A stretch of DNA of 64,000 bases, from assembly GCF_029813835.1 (NCBI RefSeq), contig NZ_JARVKV010000013.1, forward strand, positions 46,332 to 110,331, in the 5' to 3' direction. The position numbers were made by a program, and so were the translations under genes. The notes under the pieces were generated by a model that worked only from the letters and a program-made list of their open reading frames with translations, was not told the DNA's origin and ran no database searches. Every line of letters starts with the position of its first letter. Position 1 is the first letter of the stretch. The stretch comes from Streptomyces sp. DH37. Its GTDB lineage: Bacteria > Actinomycetota > Actinomycetes > Streptomycetales > Streptomycetaceae. Below are positions 34,957-42,665 of this stretch, piece by piece.

Positions 34957-36692
34957 GCGGCGCGTTCTCCTCGGTGGGCGTGGCCTGCCTCGACGAGCCG
35001 CGTGTAGACGCCGCCGGCCTCGGCCAGGTCGGGGTGCTCGCCCACGGCGTCCACCCGTCCCTGGTCGAGGACGACGATGCGGTCGGCGTGCCGGACGGCG
35101 GCCAGCCGGTGGGCCACCACCAGGACGGTGCGGCCGCTCGCGGCGTTCAGCAGTTCCCGGAGGATGTCCGCCTCCCGGCGTTCGTCGACGGCGCTCGTGG
35201 CCTCGTCGAGGACGAGGACCGGGGCGTCGGCCAGCAGGGCCCGCGCGAGGGCGAGCCTCTGACGCTGGCCGCCGGAAAGGGTGGCGCCGCGTTCGCCGAG
35301 GACGGTGGCGTAACCGTCGGGGAGGGCGGCGATCTCGTCATGGACACCGGCGACGCGCGCCGCTCGGATCAGGTCGTCGTCCGTCGCGTCGGGCCGGGCC
35401 AGGCGCAGGTTGTCGGCGATGGTGGCGTGGAAGAGGTACGTCTCTTGCGAGACGACGGCGATGCCCTGCCGCAGCGAGTCGAGCGCGTACTCGGTCGTGG
35501 GGCGCCCGTCGAGGGTGATCCGGCCCTCCTGCGGGTCGTGGTGGCGCAGGAGCAGGGCCAACAGTGTGGATTTGCCGGCGCCGGAGGGGCCGACGATCGC
35601 GGTCGTCCGTCCCGCCTGCGCGGTGAAGGAGACGCCGTCCAGAGCGGGCGCCGGGGCGCCGTCGTAGGTGAACCGGACGTTGTCGAAGCGCAGGCCGGGC
35701 GGAGCGTGCCAGTGCGCGGGGGCCGTTCCGGTGTCGGGGACCGCCGGTTCGGTCGTGCGCAGGGCCGCGAGCCCGTCGGCGGCCGATGCCCCGAGATATC
35801 CGGCGTGCCATTCGCGGGCGAGGTCGCGGACGGGGCGGAAGCACTCGGATGCCAGCAGCAGCACCAGATAGGTGCCGGTCGCCGTGGTGGATCCGGTGAC
35901 GGCCGACCAGCACGCCAGGAGTGCGGCGGCGGCGGTGCCGCCCTGGATGGCCAGGTCGGTGATGCCGGTGTCGACCAGGGACACCCGCAACTTGGCGACG
36001 GTCGCCCGGTGCAGAGCCGCGGACCGCTCCTCCAGGCGTGCGCGGGTGCGCCCGACCGCGCCCGCGGCACGCAGGTCGGGCATGCCCTGGAGGGCTTCCA
36101 GGTAGTCGGCGCCCAGTCCTTCGTAGGTGTCCCAGTGCTCCTTGCCGCGGGCGGCGAGGAGCCGGTCCCAAGCGCGCGGCCCGGCCAGGGCGAGGAGCAG
36201 GGCGGGGACGAGTCCGAGGAGGGCCCGGGGTTCCACCACGGCGAGGGCGGCGAGGACCAGGGGTGGTACCGCCAGGGTGACCAGGAGCTGGGGCAGGTAG
36301 CGGGAGACGTAGGCGTCGACGCCCTCCACCCCCTCGACGAGGGTGGTGCGGACGGCTCCGGCCCGCGCGGTGGTCAGGTGAGCGGGTCCCAGTCGGCCCA
36401 GGTGAGCCAAGAGTTCGTCCCGCAGGGCCACCCTGACCCGTGCCCCGGCCCGGGTGGCGGTGCTCCGCTGCCACACGGCGAGCCCGGCGCGCCCGGCGAC
36501 GACGGCGAGCACCGCGGCCAGCAGCCACGGAAGCCGGCCGGTGTCACCGTGGGCCAGGTCGGCGAGCGCGAGGGCCAGCAGTGCGGCCTGCGCCAGGTGG
36601 GTGAGGGTGACGGCACCCTGCAGGAAGGTGGCTGCGAGCAGGGGGCGCCGTGCGCGCGCTGCGGCGCGGCGCAGCTCGGGGTGGACGATCAC
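34953..36692 (-). CDS. ABC transporter, fused permease-ATPase (exporter half 1)
   Basis: A 579-residue partner of the preceding exporter half. It has an N-terminal six-helix membrane domain (FLQGAVTLTHLAQAALLALA, WLLAAVLAVVAGRAGLAV, VTLAVPPLVLAALAVVE), Walker A GPSGAGKST, signature LSGGQRQRLALARALL, Walker B VLVLDEAT and His in VVAHRL. It overlaps both neighbours by four bases (ATGA), so it is translated together with the SagB-like and second exporter genes. The heterodimer resembles CydDC; export of the azole peptide is inferred from operon membership. Confidence 0.93.
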   Translation of the reverse strand: MIVHPELRRAAARARRPLLAATFLQGAVTLTHLAQAALLALALADLAHGDTGRLPWLLAAVLAVVAGRAGLAVWQRSTATRAGARVRVALRDELLAHLGRLGPAHLTTARAGAVRTTLVEGVEGVDAYVSRYLPQLLVTLAVPPLVLAALAVVEPRALLGLVPALLLALAGPRAWDRLLAARGKEHWDTYEGLGADYLEALQGMPDLRAAGAVGRTRARLEERSAALHRATVAKLRVSLVDTGITDLAIQGGTAAAALLACWSAVTGSTTATGTYLVLLLASECFRPVRDLAREWHAGYLGASAADGLAALRTTEPAVPDTGTAPAHWHAPPGLRFDNVRFTYDGAPAPALDGVSFTAQAGRTTAIVGPSGAGKSTLLALLLRHHDPQEGRITLDGRPTTEYALDSLRQGIAVVSQETYLFHATIADNLRLARPDATDDDLIRAARVAGVHDEIAALPDGYATVLGERGATLSGGQRQRLALARALLADAPVLVLDEATSAVDERREADILRELLNAASGRTVLVVAHRLAAVRHADRIVVLDQGRVDAVGEHPDLAEAGGVYTRLVEAGHAHRGERAA

Positions 36693-37855
36693 GTGGGGTT
36701 CTCCTCATCGGCGTGACGGGTGCCGAGGGCCAGGGCGTGCACGACCCAGTCCCGGTCCGGCGCGGCTCCGAGGGCGGCGCCGAGATCCGCCTGCTGCCAG
36801 GAGCCGACGGGCCGGGCCGCCAGGCCGTGGCGGCAGGCGGTGACGTGGGCCAGGTGGACGGCGAATCCGGCCCGCAGGTGGGCGCGGCGAACGTGCGCGG
36901 TGTCGGCGTCCGTGGGGCAGCCGTAGGCGAGCAGGACTGCTCCCGCGTCCGCGATCCACGCCTGGCCCGCCGCCCAGGCCGCGAGTGTCGGGCGGGCCTC
37001 GCCCGCCGCGTACCGCCGCAGGGTCGTGCCGTCGGGTGTCAGTTGCACGAGGCCGGGCTGTGGCGGGCCGACCGCGGCGCACCAGCGCAGCAGGTGGCCG
37101 GTGTCGGCCCCTTCGGCGGTGGCCAGGACTGCCCGCAGTGCGTCGTGGGAGGGGGTGCCCGGCAGCGGCGGTGGGGTGCTGCGGCGCGCCAGTAGTTCGG
37201 CCGGGGTGGGCGTACCCCCGGGCAGTTCCGGGACGTGAGGGCTGTCTGCCGGGTGCATCGGGCTCCGCCCGCCGGGTGGTGGGATGCGTACTGCGGCCAA
37301 CGGGTTCTCGGTGAGTCCGTCCAGCCGTGCCTCCGGCGCGCCCGTGCCCAAGACGCGGGCTGCGAGGAACAGCGCCGCGGCGGCGTGCCCGGTGTCCAGC
37401 AACAGAAGGGGCCAGGCTCGGTGGCCGTAGTGGGACAGCGTGCGTCGTGCGGTGATGGAGAGTTCGACCGTCACGCCCGGCGGGGTGTCGTCGGGAGGCG
37501 GGCCGGCGTGGTGGACGCGGTGGCGCAGTGGGTCGTAGCCGTAGCGGCCGGGCGGCAGGGAGCAGCCGGCGCCCACCACCAGTTCGGCGTCCACCGGGTG
37601 CAGCGCGCCCGCGGAGGGCGCGGGTCTGAGGCGGCCGGATTCGTCCGAGGCCGCCAGGGACAGACGCAGCAGGGCCCGCAGATCGAGCTCCGCCGGGCCG
37701 GCCTCCGGGAGCGGGCGCGGCGGCCCCGGCCAGGCCCGGACGGCTGTCCCGGCGGGCGTGTCGGGGCCGGGGCGCTCCGGGGAGCGGGCGCGGGCGAGTG
37801 CGGCGGCGAGGTCAACCGGGCGGTCCTCGCGGAGGTCTTCCACAGCGGTCCTCAC
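36689..37855 (-). CDS. SagB-like FMN-dependent dehydrogenase (nitroreductase fold)
   Basis: A 388-residue protein. Its N-terminal half contains LRALLRLSLAA, RLRPAPSAGALHPVDAELVV, which matches the R-x-x-PSAGALxP signature of SagB-type azoline oxidases, and a second nitroreductase-like half follows (ADAGAVLLAYG, GFAVHLAHVTACRHGLAARP). In TOMM pathways this enzyme oxidises azolines made by YcaO to aromatic azoles with FMN. The GTG start at 37855 overlaps the YcaO stop (GTGA); the longer open frame lies inside the YcaO gene and is rejected. It sits between YcaO and the exporter. Confidence 0.85.
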   Translation of the reverse strand: MRTAVEDLREDRPVDLAAALARARSPERPGPDTPAGTAVRAWPGPPRPLPEAGPAELDLRALLRLSLAASDESGRLRPAPSAGALHPVDAELVVGAGCSLPPGRYGYDPLRHRVHHAGPPPDDTPPGVTVELSITARRTLSHYGHRAWPLLLLDTGHAAAALFLAARVLGTGAPEARLDGLTENPLAAVRIPPPGGRSPMHPADSPHVPELPGGTPTPAELLARRSTPPPLPGTPSHDALRAVLATAEGADTGHLLRWCAAVGPPQPGLVQLTPDGTTLRRYAAGEARPTLAAWAAGQAWIADAGAVLLAYGCPTDADTAHVRRAHLRAGFAVHLAHVTACRHGLAARPVGSWQQADLGAALGAAPDRDWVVHALALGTRHADEENPT

Positions 37856-39231
37856 ATGTGCGGCGGAGGCGCCAGCGTGAAGTCCTCCGGCGCGCTTGGC
37901 GCGGTCGTGCGCCATCCGCGCGCGACTGCGGCCTCGGCGAGGCGCGGGCAGCCGAAGTAGCCGAAGGCGGCGGGGGCGTTGGGCAGGAGGTCGGAGACGA
38001 GGACCCGGGCGACGCGCAGCGATGTCTCGGCCACGTCCTCAGTGGTGAGGTCGAAGGTCATGACACGGTGACCGCCCGCGCGCAGCGTGTTCTCCAGCCG
38101 CTCCCGGCTGCCGGGCTCGACCTCGTCGACGGACACGGTCCCGAGCGCGGGCTCGGTGAAGCGCCGGGCCTCGGCCGCCATCCGTTCGTCCAGCCACACC
38201 TGCACGTGCGCCCCCAGGTCCCGCACGTGCTCGAACTGCTCGCCGCACGCATCGAGATAGCGGCCGTCGGCCCGGTGCTCCAGGTACAGCCCGCGCGCCA
38301 GCAGCCCGGCCTCGACAGCCTGGAACACCCAGCCGTCGGAGTCGGTCAGGCCCTGGGTGAAGACCCAGGTGTGGACGGCTTCCAGGACGGCCTTGCGGGC
38401 GGCCTCGGCCGGGTCGTACTTGCACGCGAATCCGGCGGCGTACAGGCCGAGACGCGGATCGTGGACGAGCGCGGCCATGCAGGGGGCGAACTCCGAGTGC
38501 ATCTCGACGATGTGGACATCGAGCGCGGACCCGGCGAGGTCGTCGGCGAGGCCGGGCACGCTCGCCGGGTCGATGCCCCGGGCCGGGCCGTCCAGATGCC
38601 ACCACAGTTCCAGAGCGTCGCGCTCGACGATCTCCAGCAGGCCGCGCTCGATGGCGTCGTCGAGGCCCTGTCCGGTGGCGATGCCCGCGTAGTTGAGGTG
38701 GTGGGTGCGGGGCAGCTCGCGCAGTGCGCCCTGGCGCCAGTTGAGGTGGGTCAGTGCGACGGGTGCCCAGACCTCCGCCGTCCCCCCACCGGGCAGCGAC
38801 TCGGTGCCGCGCGTCCACAGAGCCGGGGTGTCGGGGGTGACGGGGCGGTAGGGGAACTTCTCCCGGGCGTACTGCCAGTCGGCGTACGCGGGCAGGTCGC
38901 CGGGGCCGTAGAGCCGCAGGCCCTTTTCGGCCAGTTCGGCGGCGGTGGCGCGCACGGGGGCGTCGGGGTGGCCGTGCGGCGGCACGCGGTTGCCGCAGTA
39001 CCGCTCTATCCCCTCGGCTATCGCGGCGACGCGGGCTTGCTCCGGATCGCCGAAGGTGGTGCCGAGGGAGACCCGGTCGGCGGGCCACAGCCCGAGTCTG
39101 CGGGCGTCGGATATCTCGGCGGTGAGCGCGGTGTAGCGGGGTGGGGCGCCCGCGGGGTGTTCGACGGGCTTGACCTTGCGGACGATGCCGCAGACGGGGT
39201 CGACGAGTGCTTCCAGCGGCAGCGTCGTCAT
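37852..39231 (-). CDS. YcaO-type azoline cyclodehydratase
   Basis: A 459-residue YcaO protein. ATP-binding signatures are AIAEGIERY (~70-78), EIVERDALELW (~200-210) and ARKAVLEAVHTWVF. In TOMM pathways YcaO enzymes use ATP to cyclise Ser, Thr or Cys side chains of the precursor to oxazolines or thiazolines. The C-terminus ends APPPHM; the terminal Pro-rich tail recalls, but does not exactly match, the PxPxP tail of cyclodehydratases. ATG 39231 overlaps the stop of the upstream hydrolase (ATGA). The precursor has Ser and Thr but no Cys, so oxazol(in)es are expected. Confidence 0.93.
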   Translation of the reverse strand: MTTLPLEALVDPVCGIVRKVKPVEHPAGAPPRYTALTAEISDARRLGLWPADRVSLGTTFGDPEQARVAAIAEGIERYCGNRVPPHGHPDAPVRATAAELAEKGLRLYGPGDLPAYADWQYAREKFPYRPVTPDTPALWTRGTESLPGGGTAEVWAPVALTHLNWRQGALRELPRTHHLNYAGIATGQGLDDAIERGLLEIVERDALELWWHLDGPARGIDPASVPGLADDLAGSALDVHIVEMHSEFAPCMAALVHDPRLGLYAAGFACKYDPAEAARKAVLEAVHTWVFTQGLTDSDGWVFQAVEAGLLARGLYLEHRADGRYLDACGEQFEHVRDLGAHVQVWLDERMAAEARRFTEPALGTVSVDEVEPGSRERLENTLRAGGHRVMTFDLTTEDVAETSLRVARVLVSDLLPNAPAAFGYFGCPRLAEAAVARGWRTTAPSAPEDFTLAPPPHM

Positions 39232-40709
39232 CGCAGGATCTCCTCGGCGGGGTCGGTGGGGGTGGGGCGGGACGGGAGGGCGGGCAGGGTCAGCGCCACG
39301 CTGTGCGGGTCGACCTCCCGCCGGGAGGGGAGCAGCCGGTCGGCCGTCACCGGGTCCTCCCCGGTGTGGGGGTTGCGGGCGTGGGCCGGGAAATGGTGTC
39401 CGGCGATCTCCAGGCGCAGCCACGTGCCGGCCGGCAGCCGGCGTGCGAGTCGGCCGAGGACGACGGTGAACGAGGCTTCCCGGCCCGCCGGTTCGGCACG
39501 CCGGACGACGCCGACGGCGAGCCGCTCGGCGGTCCCTTCCGGTGGGAGCGCGACGAGCCGGGCGGCCCAGTCCGCGGACGGGTTGTGAGCGGTGGCCCGC
39601 AGGTGCACGCTCACGGGGCCGACCACGTCGAGCGGACGCGGTAGCGGCGGCGTGACCAGCAGGCAGCGGTCGGGCGGACCGTCGGTGGGGACGGTCAGGT
39701 CGTCGGAGCGCACGGGCCGGGCGGGGTCGGCGGTGAAGGCGGAGCCGTGCACCAGCCGTGTGCGGGCTGCGCGCGGTTCGCCCTCGATGCCGGCCGGCAG
39801 CCACAGGCCGGCTCCGCCCAGTCCTTGGGCGCCGTGGTGGCCAGGGGCGAGTTCACCGGTCAGGGCGCGGCGGGCCCAGCGCACGTACAGATCGCCGAGG
39901 TTCAGCCGGTGGGCGGGGCCGGCGTCGGGACCGGGCGCGGCGACGAGGGAGTGGCCCCAGGGGCCCAGCAGCAGCCGGGCCGAGGGTCCGCCCCAGGCGC
40001 GCCACAGCGCGACCGTGTCCCCGGCGAAGTGGTCGTGGTGGCCGCCCACCGCGAGCAGGGGCACTCCGGCGTGTGCCGCCCGCGCCACGAGACGGCCGCG
40101 GTCGCGGTGCCGCCATAGGTCCGCCCAGGAGGGCAGGCTGCGACCCAGCCGTTCGGGGAGGCCGGCGAGCGGCAGGTGGGTGAGCAGTCCGGGGTCGGCG
40201 GCAAGGGCCTTCTCCAGCGCACTCTCGTCGGAGTCCCGCCGGTCGCCGTGGGCGGCCCACCATCCGGCGCGGGACAGCAGCCGTTCCACGCCGGACGCCT
40301 CGCGCGCCGTCTCCGCCGGGCCGAGGGCTGGTACGGCCGCGATGACGGCGTCCGGCCGGGCGTCGTCGGGCGCGTCGAGGGCGAGGGTGAGGGCGCAGTG
40401 GGCGGCGTAGGAGGCGCCGACGGCCACCAGTCTGCCGTCGCTCCACGGCTGCCGCCGGATCCAGCGGGCGGTCGCCGCTCCGTCGACGGTCTCGTTCGCG
40501 TACGGGTGCCACTCCCCTGGTGAAGCGAACCGGCCGCGCACGTCCTGGACGACGGCGGCGAACCCGCGGCGGGCCCAGCCGCGCGCCTCGGCCCGGTGCC
40601 GGGCGCGGTCGTAGGGGGTGCGGATCACGGTGGCCGGGAAGGGGCCGTCGTCCTCGGGCAGGGTGATGTCGGTGGCGAGTCCCTCGACTGCCGTGCTGAA
40701 CGCCGTCAT
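39228..40709 (-). CDS. CocE/NonD-type S15 hydrolase
   Basis: A 493-residue alpha/beta hydrolase of the X-Pro dipeptidyl-peptidase/cocaine esterase class: VIRTPYDRARHRA, VVQDVRGRFASPGEWHPY, nucleophile elbow GASYAA, GHHDHFAG (acid/base region), and a C-terminal jelly-roll-like domain (PVSVHLRATAHNPSADWAAR, GTWLRLEIAGHHFP). Such enzymes cleave peptides or esters. Within a RiPP operon it may remove the leader, trim after Pro, or hydrolyse an ester. ATPs or metals are not needed. ATG 40709 overlaps the RRE-like gene stop (ATGA). No signal peptide, so it acts in the cytoplasm. Confidence 0.88.
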   Translation of the reverse strand: MTAFSTAVEGLATDITLPEDDGPFPATVIRTPYDRARHRAEARGWARRGFAAVVQDVRGRFASPGEWHPYANETVDGAATARWIRRQPWSDGRLVAVGASYAAHCALTLALDAPDDARPDAVIAAVPALGPAETAREASGVERLLSRAGWWAAHGDRRDSDESALEKALAADPGLLTHLPLAGLPERLGRSLPSWADLWRHRDRGRLVARAAHAGVPLLAVGGHHDHFAGDTVALWRAWGGPSARLLLGPWGHSLVAAPGPDAGPAHRLNLGDLYVRWARRALTGELAPGHHGAQGLGGAGLWLPAGIEGEPRAARTRLVHGSAFTADPARPVRSDDLTVPTDGPPDRCLLVTPPLPRPLDVVGPVSVHLRATAHNPSADWAARLVALPPEGTAERLAVGVVRRAEPAGREASFTVVLGRLARRLPAGTWLRLEIAGHHFPAHARNPHTGEDPVTADRLLPSRREVDPHSVALTLPALPSRPTPTDPAEEILR

Positions 40710-41560
40710 CCGTCCTTCTTCGGCATCGGTGCGACGGCGGGAACGGGCAGGACGGGGTGCTCGGTGACGGTCAGCGTGCGCAGGTCCACCTGTCGGAGCC
40801 GGCGCCGTGCCGGGAGGCCGGCCGTGTCGGGGGCGCCGGTGGCCCATCGGCCGAGATCGTCCGCGAGCAGCGCCGCGAGCAGGATGGCGGCGGGCACGGC
40901 GAGTCGGACCGGTGCACCGGAGGTACGGGGTCCGCTCCAGTACGCGGCCAGTTCGCGGTGGGCGGGCGTGGCGGCGAGCCGACGGGACCGGATGTGCGCC
41001 GAGGTGACGTCGCCGGGAGCGGCGGCCACCGGCTCGACGTACGCCTGCCAGCCTTCGCGGTGGCAGCGCAGCCACGCGACGCCGTGCTCGGGAAGCCGGT
41101 CGGCGGCGTCCCACAGCCCGTCCGGCACGGGTCCGTCCAGGCACCACACGACCGCGGAGGGGTTTCCGTCGAGCAGGTCCTCGATGCCCACCGGTGACCT
41201 GCCGGAGCCGGTCGCGGCCGGAGTCGTGCGCGGCCGCGCGCCCAGGGCGGCCAGTTGCACGGCGAGCGGTTCGGTCAGCACCGGGTCGCCGAGGATTCGG
41301 ATGTCCCCGCGACGGGCGGGCCACTGCGGGTGCCCCGGCTCTTCCGCCAGGTAGCCGGCCTCCTCGAACGCCCGCACCACGCGCTCCAGTTCCTCGTCCA
41401 CCGGGGCCGTGGTCCTCCCGGTGAGCAGGGAGAGCAGGGCGTCCTCGTCGACGCCTCCTGTCCTGACGCTGAAGAACTCTCCTGCGGGGGTGCGGACGGC
41501 GAGCCCTCGCCCGGGCACGGCGACGACCTCGACACCGGGGACGAGTCGGCTACGGGACAC
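40706..41560 (-). CDS. TOMM leader-binding protein (RRE-like, ThiF-like scaffold)
   Basis: A 284-residue protein. Residues ~8-75 (VEVVAVPGRGLAVRTPAGEF, VRAFEEAGYLAEEP) match the beta-strand plus winged-helix pattern of RiPP recognition elements in TOMM C/F proteins. The middle (IRILGDPVLTEPLAVQLAAL) and the following part look like a reduced Rossmann domain of the ocin-ThiF-like group, with no adenylation motif or zinc tetra-Cys. It probably binds the precursor leader and presents it to the separate YcaO. GTG 41560 follows AGGAGG. It is the first gene after the precursor, separated by a hairpin. Confidence 0.75.
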   Translation of the reverse strand: MSRSRLVPGVEVVAVPGRGLAVRTPAGEFFSVRTGGVDEDALLSLLTGRTTAPVDEELERVVRAFEEAGYLAEEPGHPQWPARRGDIRILGDPVLTEPLAVQLAALGARPRTTPAATGSGRSPVGIEDLLDGNPSAVVWCLDGPVPDGLWDAADRLPEHGVAWLRCHREGWQAYVEPVAAAPGDVTSAHIRSRRLAATPAHRELAAYWSGPRTSGAPVRLAVPAAILLAALLADDLGRWATGAPDTAGLPARRRLRQVDLRTLTVTEHPVLPVPAVAPMPKKDG

Positions 41561-41594
41561 GGTGTTCCTCCTGTCGGCGGGACCTGGGACGGGC

Positions 41595-41628
41595 GTGGGC
41601 CCGCCCGGAAGGCATCGGGCGGGCCCAC
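41595..41628 (-). terminator. Hairpin between precursor and biosynthetic genes (attenuator)
   Basis: A perfect 12-bp inverted repeat (41595-41606 and 41617-41628) with a 10-base loop, 25 bases after the precursor stop and about 35 bases before the RRE-like gene. There is no U-tract. Placement suggests partial termination that keeps precursor mRNA in excess over enzyme mRNA, as seen in many RiPP operons. Confidence 0.7.
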
Positions 41629-41652
41629 GGTCGAGGGTGGTCAGGCCCTCAC

Positions 41653-41766
41653 TTACTCCTCGGTGTCCTCGAAGGGGTTCTCGACGAGCGCGTTGGAGTG
41701 AGAGGCCGAGTCGTGCGCCAGCTGACCCGGGTCGGCGATCGGCGCGAAGACCTGCTCGTTGTCCAT
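41653..41766 (-). CDS. RiPP precursor peptide (37 residues)
   Basis: A 37-codon gene. The start is MDNEQVFAPIADPGQ, the middle LAHDSASHSN and the end ALVENPFEDTEE. ATG 41766 has AAGGAG six bases upstream and the stop TAA is at 41653. It lies directly before the RRE-like, hydrolase, YcaO and SagB-like genes, which is the usual precursor position. Heterocyclisable residues are Ser20, Ser22, Ser24 and Thr35; there is no Cys. The alternating Asp-Ser-Ala-Ser-His-Ser stretch is the likely core, which could give alternating oxazoles with one His. The acidic tail may be part of the core, a follower, or removed. Length, position and ribosome binding site are seen; role as substrate is inferred. Confidence 0.8.
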   Translation of the reverse strand: MDNEQVFAPIADPGQLAHDSASHSNALVENPFEDTEE

Positions 41767-41823
41767 GAACTCTCCTTCATCGGTGGGGAGATACGGCGTT
41801 CGGGTGAGCGCCGTGACCACAAC

Positions 41824-42645
41824 TTAATGGATGTGATTTTCATATTCTAGAGCTGGGAGAGGGTGATCTGGGTAACACACCGGCCACCCCTTCTCCGGAT
41901 CCCGGCCGACCCGGCCGGCCACCTTCAGCACGTTCGCCAGCAACCGCGGTGTCACGACCTCCCCGGGCGTTCCGTCGGCCACCACACGGCCGTCGCGCAG
42001 GGCGACGATGCGTTCGGCGAACCGGGCCGCGTGGGCCAGGTCGTGCAGCACCATCACCACCGTGAGCCCGCGTTCCTCGCGCAGGCGCACCACGGTCTGC
42101 AGCACGTCGAGTTGGTGGTGCAGATCCAGGTACGTGGTCGGCTCGTCGAGCAGCAGGACCCGGGTGTCCTGAGCGAGCGCCATCGCGAGCCGGACCCGTT
42201 GCCGCTCGCCGCCGGACAGCGCGTCGACGTCACGGTCGGCCCACTCTTCCACTCCGACGTCGCGCAGCGCCCGGCGCACGACGGGGTCGTCGCCTTCGCG
42301 CAGCATGCCCAGCGGGCCGCGTGCCGCGTACCGTCCTTGCCGGACGAGGTGACTGACCGTCATACCCGGGACGGCCGGGGCGGACTGGTGCAGCAACGCC
42401 ACCCTCCGCGCCGTGGCGCGTCTGGAGAGCCGGGCGAGGTCGTCCTCGCCGAGCAGCACGCGCCCCTGGCCGGGTTGCAGCAGCCCGGCGGCCAGCCGCA
42501 GCAGAGTCGACTTGCCGCAGCCGTTCAGGCCGATCAGGGCGGTCAGTTCGCCCGGCCGGACGGTCAGGTCGACGCCCCGCAGCACGGGCCGTCCGGGGTA
42601 GCCGAAGTGGACCCCCTCGACGTGGATCCCCACGGACTCGGTCAT
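41824..42645 (-). CDS. Metal-chelate ABC transporter ATPase (FecE-like)
   Basis: A 273-residue ATPase: FGYPGRPVLRGVDLTV, Walker A GLNGCGKST, Q-loop LLHQSAPAVPGMTV, signature LSGGERQRVRLAMALAQ, Walker B LLLDEPTTYLDL, switch His in VLHDLAHAARFAE. The YLDLHHQ sequence after Walker B is characteristic of FecE/FepC/BtuD-type importers of siderophores and cobalamin. It pairs with the two FecCD-type permeases upstream (21 bases apart). Its 3' end overlaps the AT-rich promoter-like region of the precursor gene. Confidence 0.95.
   Translation of the reverse strand: MTESVGIHVEGVHFGYPGRPVLRGVDLTVRPGELTALIGLNGCGKSTLLRLAAGLLQPGQGRVLLGEDDLARLSRRATARRVALLHQSAPAVPGMTVSHLVRQGRYAARGPLGMLREGDDPVVRRALRDVGVEEWADRDVDALSGGERQRVRLAMALAQDTRVLLLDEPTTYLDLHHQLDVLQTVVRLREERGLTVVMVLHDLAHAARFAERIVALRDGRVVADGTPGEVVTPRLLANVLKVAGRVGRDPEKGWPVCYPDHPLPALEYENHIH
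41828..41842 (-). promoter_or_regulatory. AT-rich promoter-like site with a Zur-type half-box before the precursor
   Basis: On the minus strand TGAAAATCACATCCA shares the TGAAAA half with the box at 45942-45956 but the second half is degenerate. The surrounding 41821-41850 is the most AT-rich stretch near the precursor and lies 62-76 bases upstream of its start, inside the ATPase gene end. An internal promoter is plausible. Confidence 0.35.
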
Positions 42646-42665
42646 GCTCTGTCCTCAATTCGACG

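Noticed and set aside
41649..41843. A 64-codon minus-strand frame over the precursor position
   Set aside because: Its translation is Ser/Arg/Thr-rich without features, its start lies inside the ATPase gene, and it has no ribosome binding site. The other frame gives the 37-residue precursor with AAGGAG.
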